The position numbers and the translations under genes were made by a program. Below, piece by piece: positions 10,893 to 20,276 of a stretch of DNA of 34,451 nucleotides (its first letter is position 1; each line of letters starts with the position of its first letter). Source of the DNA: Spirogloea muscicola (taxonomy: Eukaryota; Streptophyta; Zygnematophyceae; Spirogloeales; Spirogloeaceae); contig WELB01000360.1 in NCBI GenBank assembly GCA_009602725.1, positions 40,833-75,283 on the forward strand. The letters run 5' to 3'. A model generated the notes under the pieces. It did no database searches and was not told the origin of the DNA. It was given only the letters and a program-made list of their open reading frames with translations.

Positions 10893-12398
10893 ATGCGGAC
10901 GAGTCGGACTCCAGGGCGCCGCTGCTACAAGTGTGGCATCAGCTCAGCTGTATCGTGTACGAGGGCGCGCCAAGCCCAAGGCCACGCAGAAACAGCGCTT
11001 CCCGAGAGGAAGGGTGGGGTGGGGCCGGCAGGCAGCAGGAAGCCACGCCGCCACGCCGCGGGCGGAGGCCAGCAGCAGCAGCAGCCGGGCAGTCGGGCAG
11101 CGCCCCTCCCCCCCNCCACCGAGGCCGCCGCCGCCGTCGCCGCGGCCGCCGCGCCGCTCGGCATGAGCGTCAAGGGCGTGCGCATGGAGGGGCGGCCGCT
11201 GTACCTGGACATGCAGGCGACGTCGCCGCTGGACCCGCGGGCACTGGACGCCATGCTGCCGTTCCTGGTGGAGCGCTTCGGCAACCCGCACTCGCGGACG
11301 CACCTGTACGGGTGGGAGAGCGAGGCGGCGGTGGAGGCGGCGCGCGCGCAGGTGGCGGGCCTGGTGGGCGCGTCGCCCAAGGAGGTGGTGTTCACGTCCG
11401 GCGCCACGGAGGCCAACAACGTGGCCATCAAGGGCGTCGCGCGCTTCTACCGCGACCGCAAGCGGCACGTGGTGACAACGGTGACGGAGCACAAGTGCGT
11501 GCTGGACTCGTGCCGCAACCTGCAGGCGGAGGGGTTCGACGTCACCTACCTGCCCGTGCGCCCCGACGGCCTCGTCGACCTCGCCCAGCTGCGCGCCGCG
11601 CTGCGCCCCGACACCGCGCTCGTCTCCGTCATGGCCGTCAACAACGAGATCGGCGTCATCCAGCCGCTGGAGGCGATCGGCCGCCTCTGCCGCGAGCACC
11701 GGGTGTTCTTCCACACCGACGCGGCGCAGGCGCTGGGCAAGATCCCGCTCGACGTCGACGCCATGCACATCGACCTCATGTCGCTCAGCGGCCACAAGGT
11801 GTACGGCCCCAAGGGCATCGGCGCGCTGTACGTGCGCCGCCGGCCCCGCGTGCGCCTCGAGCCGCAGATGAGCGGCGGCGGCCAGGAGCGTGGCCTGCGC
11901 AGCGGCACCGTGCCCACTCCCCTGGCCGTTGGCTTCGGCGCCGCCTGCGAGGTGGCGGCGCACGAGATGGCCAACGATACTGCCCACGTCGAGCGCCTCC
12001 GCCAGCGGCTCTACGACGGCATCACCTCGCGCCTGCAGGGCGTCGTCATCAACGGCAGCTCGGAGCACCGCTACCCGGGAAATCTCAACCTCTCATTCGC
12101 CTACGTGGAGGGAGAGAGCCTGCTGATGGGCCTGAAGGAGGTTGCGGTGTCCAGCGGCAGCGCATGCACCAGCGCCAGCCTGGAGCCTTCGTACGTGCTG
12201 CGAGCGCTTGGAGTTGAGGAGGACATGGCACACACATCCATCCGCTTCGGCCTGGGCCGCTTCACGACCGAGGAGGAGGTGGACCGTGCCGCAGAGCTGA
12301 CGGTTGCCCAGGTGGAGAAGCTGCGGCAGATGAGCCCACTGTGGGAAATGGTCCAGGAGGGCATTGACCTCAAGTCCATTCAGTGGAGCCAACACTAG
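10893..12398 (+). CDS. NFS1: Cysteine desulfurase, mitochondrial NFS1/IscS type
   Basis: This PLP enzyme takes sulfur from cysteine (leaving alanine) onto its own cysteine as a persulfide for iron-sulfur cluster assembly. Visible motifs are [26 protein letters not shown] (His about residue 200), [28 protein letters not shown] (PLP lysine about residue 302), [23 protein letters not shown] (catalytic Cys about residue 425) and SIRFGLGR. The C-terminus, [21 protein letters not shown], is the usual NFS1 ending. The 501-residue frame has about 90 Arg/Ala/Gln-rich residues before the core, compatible with a mitochondrial transit peptide (inferred). The start is uncertain: the first ATG lies just after a retroelement tail, an N sits at 11115, an upstream exon is possible, and Met at 11164 is too close to the core for a targeting sequence. 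No introns are seen, unlike its neighbours, and the core is much more GC-rich than the surroundings. Confidence 0.96.
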   Translation: MRTSRTPGRRCYKCGISSAVSCTRARQAQGHAETALPERKGGVGPAGSRKPRRHAAGGGQQQQQPGSRAAPLPPXTEAAAAVAAAAAPLGMSVKGVRMEGRPLYLDMQATSPLDPRALDAMLPFLVERFGNPHSRTHLYGWESEAAVEAARAQVAGLVGASPKEVVFTSGATEANNVAIKGVARFYRDRKRHVVTTVTEHKCVLDSCRNLQAEGFDVTYLPVRPDGLVDLAQLRAALRPDTALVSVMAVNNEIGVIQPLEAIGRLCREHRVFFHTDAAQALGKIPLDVDAMHIDLMSLSGHKVYGPKGIGALYVRRRPRVRLEPQMSGGGQERGLRSGTVPTPLAVGFGAACEVAAHEMANDTAHVERLRQRLYDGITSRLQGVVINGSSEHRYPGNLNLSFAYVEGESLLMGLKEVAVSSGSACTSASLEPSYVLRALGVEEDMAHTSIRFGLGRFTTEEEVDRAAELTVAQVEKLRQMSPLWEMVQEGIDLKSIQWSQH

Positions 12399-12844
12399 TG
12401 GAACCCTCGAGGTTTGCGAAAGAATCTCTCTCGCTCCTGCCTTGCGCAGGCGTTTTGTACAGTCTAGGCAAGTCCCAGGAGGTAGGACTCCAGGAAAGGG
12501 GTGCAGGCTCAGCGGCACACCCCTCCTTAAATCAGCAGGCCTCGCTACTGAATACACATGCTGATACCTGCAGTGCAAGAAGTGCCGGAAATTGGACTAC
12601 ATCCCGCCTGCCTCTCAGGCCATTCGTCTGGATAGGACCAGATGATTACGTCACCATTCTCAGCTGCCTCCTCCCGCCCAGCTGACCATTTGCCTTGAGG
12701 CTTAAGAGAGAGCCATGAATGCAAAGTCAGGGGGCACGATTACTACTAAATGATACAGCTGGTGGGCATTAGAATAAGCCGCGAGCAGGCAGACCACCTG
12801 CAAGTCTAGGAAAGTAACAAGGTAGCATGTAGTAGAACCCAGCA
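12399..12844. other. Convergent intergenic region between NFS1 and the 5-phosphatase gene
   Basis: This stretch must hold both 3' UTRs, because NFS1 ends at 12398 on + and the 5-phosphatase stop is at 12845 on -. No coding, RNA or repeat signal is recognised. No clear TGTAA polyadenylation motif was picked out on either strand. Confidence 0.5.
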
Positions 12845-15800
12845 TCAATCTTTACCCTTCCTTGTCCTCTCATAAATGACCTGCCTCAGAAACTGCTGCC
12901 TACGGCGCAACTTCTTCCTGTCACTGGAGCTCGCCCCGTCAAATAACACTTCGGCAAACATATCAGCTGCATGAAGGCACAGTGACACAAAAACTTGCAA
13001 AGCACCATCAGTCGCGCAGGCCTTTGCAACCATGAGCATCATCAACTCTGGACTGGCTTACATCCCCGCACAAGCAAGGCGCAACTTGGCAGATAAGCAA
13101 CACAAGCAGAGCATCTGGCAAACTGCTCCTGATCCTCCATACAAGGCACCAGCAGCTCGAGCACTGGGTAGGTCGCTCTGTCATTCTGCAGCAGCACTGC
13201 AAGTCGAGGCACATGCAAAAGGGCGAGGCTTGGGTGACAGCTGCTTGGGTTGAGTGCCTACCAAGTGCACGTGAGGTAACACCATTGAGTCGGCGATTCC
13301 TGTAGAGCTCCTGCAAAAGCATGAGCACGAGCTCCAAGGCGGCCATCTCGCTTGGAGCCACATTCTCCTCCAGCAACCGCATGCAGCTGCTGCTGCTCCC
13401 CAGACTGCTGCTTGCGTCGACAGCGTTGCAGGCTGTTGGGGGCACCAGCGGGCTTGGAAGAGCTCGCAGGTACGACAGCAGCGCCGCCCCCATGGCCTGC
13501 GGGCTTGTGTCCTGTGCAAAAGGGGCGCCTGTGTCCAGGCTCTCCCTGATGGGCCGAATGCGGTCCTCAACCTTCAGCGTTCTGGGCTTGATGCTTGGAG
13601 GCTGCCCACTTCCAGCCCGCTGCTGCACTGGTGGCCGTGACTCGGTGGTATTGCGCTGATAGTCAGGGTACAATAGAATGCTGTCATCTCCATCTCGCCC
13701 GCCAACATTGTCTGCTGGTACTCCGAGCTCCAGACCAGAGGCAGCCAACATGGGCCCTGTGCGACTTCCCATAAGGGCTGGCAAGCGTAGACCGCGGCTC
13801 ACCAGGTCGCCCTCGTCTTCAGACCCATCGTCCTGCGAGTGTGCCGACCGCTCTGAGACACTGCTGCTCTCACGACATAGCTCCGCTGGCAGTGGACTGG
13901 TGGTGCTTTGACTCAGATCCTCCACTTTGTTGTCTGACAGGTCCGCTTCGAGGGCCCTGGTATCAAACATGTCTTGGCATTCCAACCACGCCAGCAACGC
14001 GTTCACCATGCGCAGCAGCTCCATAGGGACATTGGGCACTGGCTGTCTACCATTATCGCCTGCTGCATCAGCTGTGGATATTGACGTTTCGGGCGAGGGA
14101 AAGGAGTCCAAGCGACTTGATCTGATAGGCCCCTCCAACTGAGCTAGCACTCTCAAGCTGCAGGCACGGGGAGCCAGGTCGAATTTAAGAGGCACCATAA
14201 GCACAAGGTTGCATTCATGTCACACTGACTACACTTGCTCCTTGGACAGGAGAGAAGAGATAGCACCGCAGAGGCCTAGGTGTGTCAGCAGTCTTACTCG
14301 CCGCTCTGGCGACTCTATCGACATGGCAGCATACGTCGCATGAAAATCTATGGCAGGGCTGCAAGTGGAGGGGCCATGTACCTGACACCCCAGCATGATG
14401 GAGCATACTGAGCAGTGCAGTACAGGAAGAGGTCCCCTCCCCCCTCAAAGTGAACCACAAAGATGACCTCCAGCAGGCCCCCACTTCGTAGTACTTGGTC
14501 GAGGTTGGCGGTGTGACTGTCAACCCATGCATGCACAGCAAGGTTGATCTTCCCGTGCGCTGCCACAATCCCTTCAAGAGGGTCAACGGTGACCCAGGCC
14601 GGCACCACGCCCCCGGCTGCCGGCGCTGTTCGGATGCCAAATTTCGCAATCACCTGGCCAGTGTTGTGCAGCTCCACCTTCCTAGACAGAGGTGTTGCGT
14701 ACGACACCTGGCCAAAGTCGATGAGCTGCGAGGAGAGCATGCAGTGCGGCTGCTGCATGGTATCCTTGGCATCGGCACGAAAGCGAGCCTCTTTGAGAGC
14801 AACCTCCAGACGCTCCTGGCTCACGACGTCAGCTTGCGCAACAAAGACCGCCGACACCGGCCTGTGGTCGCTGAGAGCCAGCTCGCTCCTGCCGTAGCTC
14901 AGCTGCTGCAGACGCCTCCCCCTCCACAGGATCCGGTCACACCTGCGCATCCGATCTGCCTGCTGTGAAGCCCTTGCTTGCGACGGCAGAAAGGTTGCGG
15001 TGTGCGCCTGTTGCTGCACCAGGTCAGCGGGCAGACACGGACAACCAGGCAAGACCAGGTCTTACCAGGCCGGTGTACGGCGCTTGTCCACGGGCTCTCC
15101 TGCATCACCCACGTACTTATCGGACTGGAGCACATACTTGAATGTGGGGGCAAAATCAATCTCACCCTCGCTCCAGTTCTCAAAGACCTCATTGCCCACG
15201 TGCTCTTGCCTGAGCTGTAAAAGCAACACACATCTCTGCCTTAGAGCCTGCACCTGCTGTGAGTTCCCAGGCATATGGCAGGGCAAGGCGTGACCAGTAA
15301 GTCGTGCCCTCTCTAAATTTCGTTCATCTCATTATATGATTCTAAAGAGCACTGCAACTCAAGATGCAGCACCTGATCTCTCTCAAGAAGGGTCTCCCAG
15401 TCCTCCTTGGCCACTAACGCCCTGGCCTCAGCATACGGCAGGCTGAGCCTGTAGTTGAGATCTCCTAGCCAGATCATGCAACTGCAGAGAGCTCAGTGGT
15501 TCCACATCAGAACAGGAGCGGCACTCTGCATACTCATGTCTCGGCTGGCTAGACATGGCACGAGTTAATGCACAAGAAGTAAGTGCTGTCGAGGAACACA
15601 CACTGCAGGCCAGGAGTCAACAAGTGACCAAAATCACGAGGCCTGGGTATGACTTTTGGCAGGAATCGTACTGCAGCCACTGGCATCAAGAGCAGAGCTG
15701 TGGGCTTACTCATGGTCTTCAATTGCCTCTGGAAGCTCCTTTCCGTCAAGCACGTTCTCCGTTCTACTGAATTGCGTCCGCCTCAAGGTCTCCGTGAAGT

Positions 15801-17430
15801 CGTAGTTCCTCTTCATTTCATCGCCCTCTCTATCCCCAGCAGTGAAGTGCGAGCAGACAAAGCTGAAGGTTGTCTCGTGGATGACCATACTGACTGCCAC
15901 TGATCCCTGCCATGTCCCAGCAGATAGGGGGGTTCAGCAGAGACCAACATTGGCGGTGACTGTGTGAACATTGGTGCTGCAAATCAGTGCACAGCAAGAT
16001 AAGAGGTGCATGACAGCAGCTAATGACTCGTATGGCGGAGGTTGAGCTTGTTGTTAGCTGGGAAAGCGTTCGTGCCTTGTTCCCAAGCATACCCATGTAG
16101 CCACAGGCCACAGTTGAGACCTTGACATCACGGATGTGCTTCCGCAACTCTGAGCGGATCCAGATGCATAGATGTAGGCCCACCATCTGCTTGCTGGCCG
16201 CCCTCAAGTACCTGAGGCTCCCGGTGCTCCTCCAATACGGGGCTCTTCCCAATGCCAGGTCTGCACTGTCACCAGCTGACAGCTTACCCAAGCCCCTACC
16301 AGCCTTGTCTTCTGCACCCAACTTCTCACTCATCCTCTGCTCGTCGCACAGCTTTGCTGAGCCCTTGCTGCAGTCATCATCCTCGCCATCCTCCATGCAG
16401 GCCAGGGGAGAGGCAGAGGTCCTGGGCATCGGCATCTCTGCTTCCAAGCCACTAGTCACCCTTTCCAAGTGTGCGCCGCGCTCAGAAGCAACGGCCCCGT
16501 TCAAGGAGGTCCTGATGAGGGCCTCCCACTTAGCTACTGGGCCCTCGTCTTCGACCAACAACACGTTGCCAGCACTCAGCGGCACCACCTCTTGGAACCT
16601 GTCCAGCCCAGCGACAGCACTTATCAGGACGGGGAAGGACGTTGCAAGCAGCTGGGCCTTGGAGCACATATAGAGTGCCAGATTGTACTGGATTAGACTA
16701 TGTGCTGCTGGCAGGAAGCGCCCACGAGTCCATGACACGTGCCCGCATGGGCAGCTGCAATCACACGGGTCTCTTGTGAGCAGCATTGACTGGCAGGTGA
16801 CCGACGAAAGCTGGTCAGACCAAGCAGTGCCCACCCGATGACGTAGACATCAGCCAGCGTGTCGAGGTGCAACCACTGAGAGAGGTCCAGGCCTTCTGTT
16901 GGCGGCAAGCCGGCCACGTTCCATGTGCCTACCACGATCCTGCGCAGCCACGTCCTGTCCACCTTGAGAGGCAGGCTGGCCAGGGGCCTCTGCTCCTGGC
17001 AACATTGGCCAGCAGACTTGGGCCGTGCAGAGGAGGGCAGCACCGAGTGCGGCCACTCAGCTCTGCTGCGGGCAAGGCCGCTCAGGGGCCTTGGCACCTG
17101 CCCGCGGGATCCGCCTGCGTGCACTGCGGAGCAGCGGGAAGAGAGCAGGCAACTCATGGAGAGGGGCTGAGCGGGTGGCGAGACCTGACGGGACAGGAGT
17201 CCACGAACTGGTGGCGCATGTCCTCGAGCTCGCGACGGATGGAGCGGCTGCGCAGCCACACGCCGACCTTGGAGCCTGGAATGCCACACCCGCGCATGTC
17301 CTCAGGCGGCAGAAGCGCGGTGAGCGAGTCGTGGTGCGGGCCTGGTCGAGGCCCGAGGCCAGCGTCGCCGGTGCGAGGGCGCGGCGCAGGCGTCCGGCCG
17401 TGGTGCTACGGGCGGGGAGGAGTACCGGGG
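12845..17430 (-). CDS. OCRL/INPP5B-like inositol polyphosphate 5-phosphatase (5PTase-ASH-RhoGAP)
   Basis: The family removes the 5-phosphate from phosphoinositides such as PI(4,5)P2 on endosomal and Golgi membranes. Phase-consistent exons on - are ~17430-17175, ~17150-16835, 16598-16076, 15906-15710, 15481-15373, 15214-15066, 14942-14382, 14157-~13285, then short exons to the stop at 12845. 5PTase motifs in order are VVGTWNVAGL, DVYVIGFQEVVPLSAGN, SKQMVGLHLCIWIRSEL, GYMGMLGNKGSVAVSM, FVCSHFTAGD, MIWLGDLNYRL, FAPTFKYV, RTPAWCDRILW and LSDHRPVSAVF. An ASH domain follows (about 14800-14390: IDFGQVSYATPLSRKVELHN to APSCWGV). A RhoGAP-like region comes next (VPMELLRMVNALLAWLE, IRESLDTGAPF, ALLSYLRALPSPLVP), split by about 100 disordered residues. 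The end, FAEVLFDGASSSDRKKLRRRQQFLRQV, matches the OCRL C-terminus. About 75 residues (EALIRTSLN to SLRYLRAASK) are inserted in the catalytic domain. The first exons run into the N gap. Confidence 0.92.
15907..16075 (-). other. GC-AG intron in the 5-phosphatase gene
   Basis: On the - strand the exon ends GGGAACAAG and the intron begins GCACGAAC. The acceptor GGCAG precedes GGATCAGTGGCA. Joining gives LGNKGSVAVSM, the family motif, in phase. No GT donor near this point would keep it. The other introns of the gene that I placed use GT. Confidence 0.75.
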
Positions 17431-17442
17431 GGCGGCGGTGGG

Positions 17443-17590
17443 NNNNNNNNNNNNNNNNNNNNNNNNNNNNNNNNNNNNNNNNNNNNNNNNNNNNNNNNNN
17501 NNNNNNNNNNNNNNNNNNNNNNNNNNNNNNNNNNNNNNNNNNNNNNNNNNNNNNNNNNNNNNNNNNNNNNNNNNNNNNNNNNNNNNNNNN
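17443..17590. other. Assembly gap of 148 Ns
   Basis: This is a run of undetermined bases flanked by G-rich sequence on both sides. It hides the 5' part of the 5-phosphatase gene. Immediately to its right, on -, a GC-rich frame reads MLAAASAGAEV (17636-17604), which could be a first exon but is unsupported. Confidence 0.95.
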
Positions 17591-17714
17591 GGGGGGGTTG
17601 CCGCACCTCGGCGCCGGCGGAGGCGGCGGCGAGCATGGCGGGCAGGGGGCCCCGCCGGTGGTGGGGCAGGCCGCTCGCCTCGCTTGCGCGCCCTGCGGGG
17701 GCACTGCTGCCTGC

Positions 17715-17765
17715 CCTCCCTTGGCCATGTGGCCTTCGTTTGTTTCAAATACACGAAATTCCCCT
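17715..17765 (+). repeat. Family A 3' tail fragment
   Basis: The stretch carries TTGGCCATGTGGCCTTCG followed by TTTGTTTCAAATACACGAAA. The same roughly 45-base module occurs at 24335-24380 and 28143-28185 on +, and at 20222-20270 on -. In the longest family A copy it lies at the extreme 3' end, so here it is probably a very short 3'-end insertion upstream of the 5-phosphatase gene. It contains the near-palindrome TGGCCATNTGGCC. Confidence 0.7.
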
Positions 17766-17944
17766 CCGGCTCCGCGCCTGCCTGCTTGCCGGGCTGCATC
17801 CTGCCAGGGCGGTGGCCGGGAGGCCCAAACCCAAGTGGCTCTCCCAATGGGGGGCAAGGGCCCGAGGACGATGCGACCAAGAGTGGGAAAGGCCAGCCCA
17901 GAAAGAGAGAAGGTCTCGCCCGTTGAGGACGGGCTGGAAAAAGC

Positions 17945-18660
17945 CAGCCCAGAAAGAGGAGTTTGCCAAGGTCGCCCGCCTCCTCCGTCGACAGCCGTGG
18001 GACACGCTCGGCGGAGGAGGCGGGCTACGCCGTCCGCCAAGCGGCCGACGCAAAGGATCGCAAGTACTCCGATCACCCGGTAGGCGACGAGTTTGTCCCA
18101 CTCGCCGTCGACGTACACGGCGCCTTTGGCGCCAAATGGCTTGACCTACTTCACCGCCTTGCGCGGCGAGCAGCGGCCCGCCGCCACGGGCAGCAGGGCG
18201 AGCAGCCTGGCTTCCATGTTGCCGGGTCCCTCGCCCAAGTTTTCCGGATGCTAAGTGGTCCATCCTCCCCCGTTCTGCCATAGCCTCTTCAGGCCCCGCA
18301 GTCGCTGCTTAGCTCGTAGTTTGGCCCCTTCGAACCTTGTCAACTCTTTTCGGGCTGGCTTCTCACAGCCCTTGCCCCCATTGGGAGAGCCACTTCTCGA
18401 TGCGCCTGGCCGTCTCTTTGCAGCAGTCCCTAGCTTTTGCGGTCCACTTGCGCGCAGGCCGCGCTCTGGCGGCGGCCTCCGGCTTCCGTCAGGGTGACGT
18501 CTTTCTAGCTATTCAGATTTGCATCTACTGACGAGAGGTTACTGAGAGTTCGCTTACTGCTGTCTCAGTCCTTAGCACTCCGACTCCTTCAGACCTTGTC
18601 CATTCTTTTGGGCTGGCCTCTCCCAGCCACCAGTTAATCTGGCCGCGCTTGCTTTTTTTC
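17945..18660 (+). mobile_element. Family B non-LTR element, split by a nested insertion
   Basis: The + frame reads EAGYAVRQAADAKDRKYSDH, then HGAFGAKWLDLL and AGSLAQVFRM, and breaks at 18251. After an inserted block it resumes at 18400 as MRLAVSLQQSLAFAVHLRAG and ends near 18540 in a decayed form of the usual terminal motif. The tail (18545-18660) is class 4, with GACCTTGTCCATTC, GGGCTGGC and TAATCTGGCCGCGCTTGC. The two halves join exactly if the insertion and one copy of GATG are removed. Confidence 0.85.
18252..18398 (+). mobile_element. Nested 147-bp class 3 tail insertion with GATG duplication
   Basis: The block begins at the last base of the Tyr codon plus the stop of a family B reading frame, and ends in GAGAGCCACTTCTC. 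It is therefore a 3' UTR only. GATG is present on both sides (18248-18251 and 18399-18402). The block matches, inverted and with about one mismatch, the tail of the family B copy at 18963-18823, so the insertion is recent or the two have been homogenised. Confidence 0.85.
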
Positions 18661-18822
18661 GGTGGGAGCTCCTGGCGTGCAAGCAGTCGGTGGTGGCGCC
18701 GCTGCTTGGAGCCGGGGGTCCGGAGCTGGGGGCCCCCACCCACCCAGCTGTGCTTGTTTTGCTTGGGGCCACTCTACACCGGGACGGACGGACGCAAACT
18801 GGCCTCCATTTTGCAGAAGAAG
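18661..18822. other. Spacer between inverted element copies
   Basis: No coding sequence is recognised. ACCGGGACGGACGGACGC at about 18778-18795 recurs inverted near 19090-19107, so the inverted arrangement extends beyond the element tails. This may be part of another repeat or of target DNA duplicated with the elements. Confidence 0.45.
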
Positions 18823-19030
18823 TGGCTCTCCCAATGGGGGCAAGGGCTGTGAGAAGCCAGCCCGAAAAGAATTGACAAGGTTCGAAGGGGCCAAACTACG
18901 AGCTAAGCAGCGACTGCGGGGCCTGAAGAGGCTATGGCAGAACGGGGGAGGATGGACCACTTAGTAGTTACGAGTGAGGAGCCTCACATCCGACAGACTA
19001 GCTGCCGATACTCCATTTCGGCATCGAGTA
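18823..19030 (-). mobile_element. Family B non-LTR element, C-terminus with class 3 tail
   Basis: On - the frame ends SAASLSDVRLLTRNY, with its stop at 18961-18963. The class 3 tail runs down to 18823 and is nearly identical to the nested insertion at 18252-18398. This copy shows that the inserted block is a natural 3' UTR. It is 5'-truncated to about 20 codons. Confidence 0.8.
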
Positions 19031-19124
19031 AGCAGACCCTTTGACCCCGAGCGCGTTCCATGCACTGCGCAACACGTACCCCTCGCCCCGCGTCCGTCCG
19101 TCCCGGTATAAATTGGCCCTCGGT

Positions 19125-19460
19125 ACTTTCCCTGGCCAGAGAAGGGCTCGCCCATTGGGGATAGGGGCTGGGCAAAGATGACAGTGGCTCTCCCAATGGG
19201 GGCAAGGGCTGTGTAAAGCCAGCCCGAAAAGAATTGACACAGGGTGAAAAGCCTGCCCAAAATAAAAGTAAAGAGTGAACAAAGTACGAGAAGGGGCCAG
19301 GGGAAGCACTAAGAAAATCCTACACATGAAGGCACTAAGCCGCTACGAAGCACTCAGTAACCCCTGCTAAGCAGCCTCAGGTCAGAAAAAGTTGGCTCCT
19401 GGAAGCGGGTCCCCTGGCTGCTAGACCTGCTAGCCAGGCTTGCGCGATGCGCTGTGTCCC
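19125..19460 (-). mobile_element. Family B non-LTR element with class 1 tail, split by a nested tail
   Basis: On - the frame ends GTRFQEPTFSDLRLLSRGY, with its stop at 19354. The class 1 tail follows (GTGCTTCGTAGC, CCCCTGGCCCCTTCTCGTAC). Inside the terminal hairpin, between GGGCAGGC and GCCCAGCCCC, lies a 70-base piece of class 3 tail (19178-19247). The class 1 end, CCCAATGGGCGAGCCCTTCTC, then resumes toward 19145. Confidence 0.8.
19178..19247 (-). mobile_element. Nested 70-bp class 3 tail insertion with AAAG duplication
   Basis: Removing these 70 bases and one AAAG (19174-19177 or 19248-19251) restores a class 1 hairpin. The inserted piece contains TTCTTTTCGGGCTGGC and CCATTGGGAGAGCCACT, the end of a class 3 tail. 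The duplication is short and A-rich, so it is weaker evidence than the 9-bp case at 21866. Confidence 0.65.
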
Positions 19461-19471
19461 GCAGGCAAAGT

Positions 19472-19795
19472 GAGCCGGCTGACTTCAACGCCGCTGGCTC
19501 GTGGTCCCAGGTTCTACGCATGCGTCTTTCAATGTCCCTCCAGCAGTCCATGGCCCACGCCTTGCATCTGCATGCTGGCCGTGCTCTCGCTGCAGCCTCT
19601 GGCTATCGTCAGGGGGATTAATTTACCGGCTGCGAGTCTGTCCGATTTGAGGCTCCTCACACGTAGCTACTGAATGGTCCATCCTACACCCGTTCTGACA
19701 TGGCGCTATTAGGCTCCTCCGTCATTTGGCCCCTTCGAGCCTTTGTCATTTCTTTTCGCAGCCCTTGCCCTCATTGGGAGAGCCACTTTCCTGGC
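19472..19795 (+). mobile_element. Family B non-LTR element, C-terminus with class 3 tail
   Basis: The + frame reads ADFNAAGSWSQVLRMRLSMS, HALHLHAGRALAAASGYRQGD, then one frame change and LPAASLSDLRLLTRSY ending at 19671-19673. The tail has GTCCATCCTACACCCGTTCTG, TTGGCCCCTTCGAGCC and TTGGGAGAGCCACTTTC. It is a diverged relative of the 147-bp block. Confidence 0.8.
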
Positions 19796-19898
19796 CAGAG
19801 CCAGAGGCAGCAGCGAGGGCTCTTTCTCTGGCTCACGCAGTCCACATGGGTGCCGGCCGCGCTATGGCTGCTGCCTCAGGTCTCGCCGAAGTGCTTCC

Positions 19899-19918
19899 TC
19901 AATGGGCGAGCCCTTCTT
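19899..19918 (+). mobile_element. 20-bp insertion of the extreme class 1 3' end, CTTCC duplication
   Basis: Against sister copies reading SRRSASFPAAS, 25 extra bases lie between GTGCTTCC and TTTCCTGCAGCG. They are 20 bases equal to the very end of the class 1 tail (AATGGGCGAGCCCTTCTT) plus a second CTTCC (19894-19898 and 19919-19923). This fits an insertion that stopped after copying only the 3' terminus. Confidence 0.7.
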
Positions 19919-20086
19919 CTTCCTTTCCTGCAGCGAGTTACTCAGACTTGCTGTTGCTCACCCGCGGGTACTGAGCTTCCATATGCATCGTCTCGTGTCT
20001 TGTTGTGTAGTTTTGTTTTGGGGCACCTTTTTTGGCTTTGGGTATTGTCCATTCTTTTTGGGCTGGCTTGGCCAGCCCCTCTTCTC

Positions 20087-20153
20087 GGACTTTGTTCCCT
20101 CTTTTCTGGGCTGGCTTTTCCAGCCCCTATCCTCAATGGGCGAGCCCTTTCTT
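20087..20153 (+). mobile_element. Nested 67-bp class 1 tail insertion with CTTCTC duplication
   Basis: The fragment starts at GGACTTTGTTCC and ends after GGGCGAGCCC, inside a class 2 tail. CTTCTC flanks it (20081-20086 and 20154-20159). Removing it and one CTTCTC gives a class 2 tail that matches 10810-10850. The duplicated site is low-complexity, so the edges could shift by a few bases. Confidence 0.65.
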
Positions 20154-20221
20154 CTTCTCTTGGGGCGCGCCATTCTTCTTCCCGCACGCAGAGGCAGCGC
20201 GCGGGCCATAGGTATGGCGCG

Positions 20222-20270
20222 TCCTTACAAAAGATTCCGTGTATTTGAAACAAACGAAGGGCAAATGGCC
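20222..20270 (-). repeat. Family A 3' tail fragment, inverted
   Basis: This is the reverse complement of the module TTGGCCATTTG...TTTCAAATACACG found at 17715, 24335 and 28143. It lies between a + strand family B copy and a - strand class 2 tail. No coding part of family A remains. Confidence 0.7.
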
Positions 20271-20276
20271 AAGTAG

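Larger units (their letters stand above)
19795..20175 (+). mobile_element. Family B non-LTR element, class 2 tail, with two nested inserts
   Basis: The frame reads LAHAVHMGAGRAMAAASG and, after a 25-base interruption, SFPAASYSDLLLLTRGY ending at 19972-19974. The class 2 tail carries GTGTCTTGTTGTGTAGTTTTG and the GGGCTGGCTTGGCCAGCCC hairpin (20060-20078). It is interrupted by a class 1 tail fragment at 20087-20153 and resumes as GGGGCGCGCCATTCTTCTTCCC. The left end is a short inverted piece of another copy. Confidence 0.8.

Noticed and set aside
10944-12068. 374-codon - strand frame opposite NFS1
   Set aside because: His/Arg/Ala-rich antisense reading of GC-rich codons, with no motifs.
10685-12217. 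Long + strand frame overlapping NFS1
   Set aside because: It is Arg/Ala/Gly-rich, has no family motifs and runs out of phase over the NFS1 core. It is a shadow of high-GC coding sequence.
10893-12398. NFS1 as a recent bacterial transfer, because of high GC and no introns
   Set aside because: The C-terminus and core follow the eukaryotic mitochondrial form and an N-terminal extension is present. GC alone is weak evidence.
17025-18144. Long frames crossing the N gap
   Set aside because: They exist only because Ns do not terminate translation. The sequences on each side belong to different things.
18252-18398. tRNA- or 5S-derived SINE
   Set aside because: No A or B box was seen, and the block begins at the stop codon of a family B frame, so it is a truncated tail.
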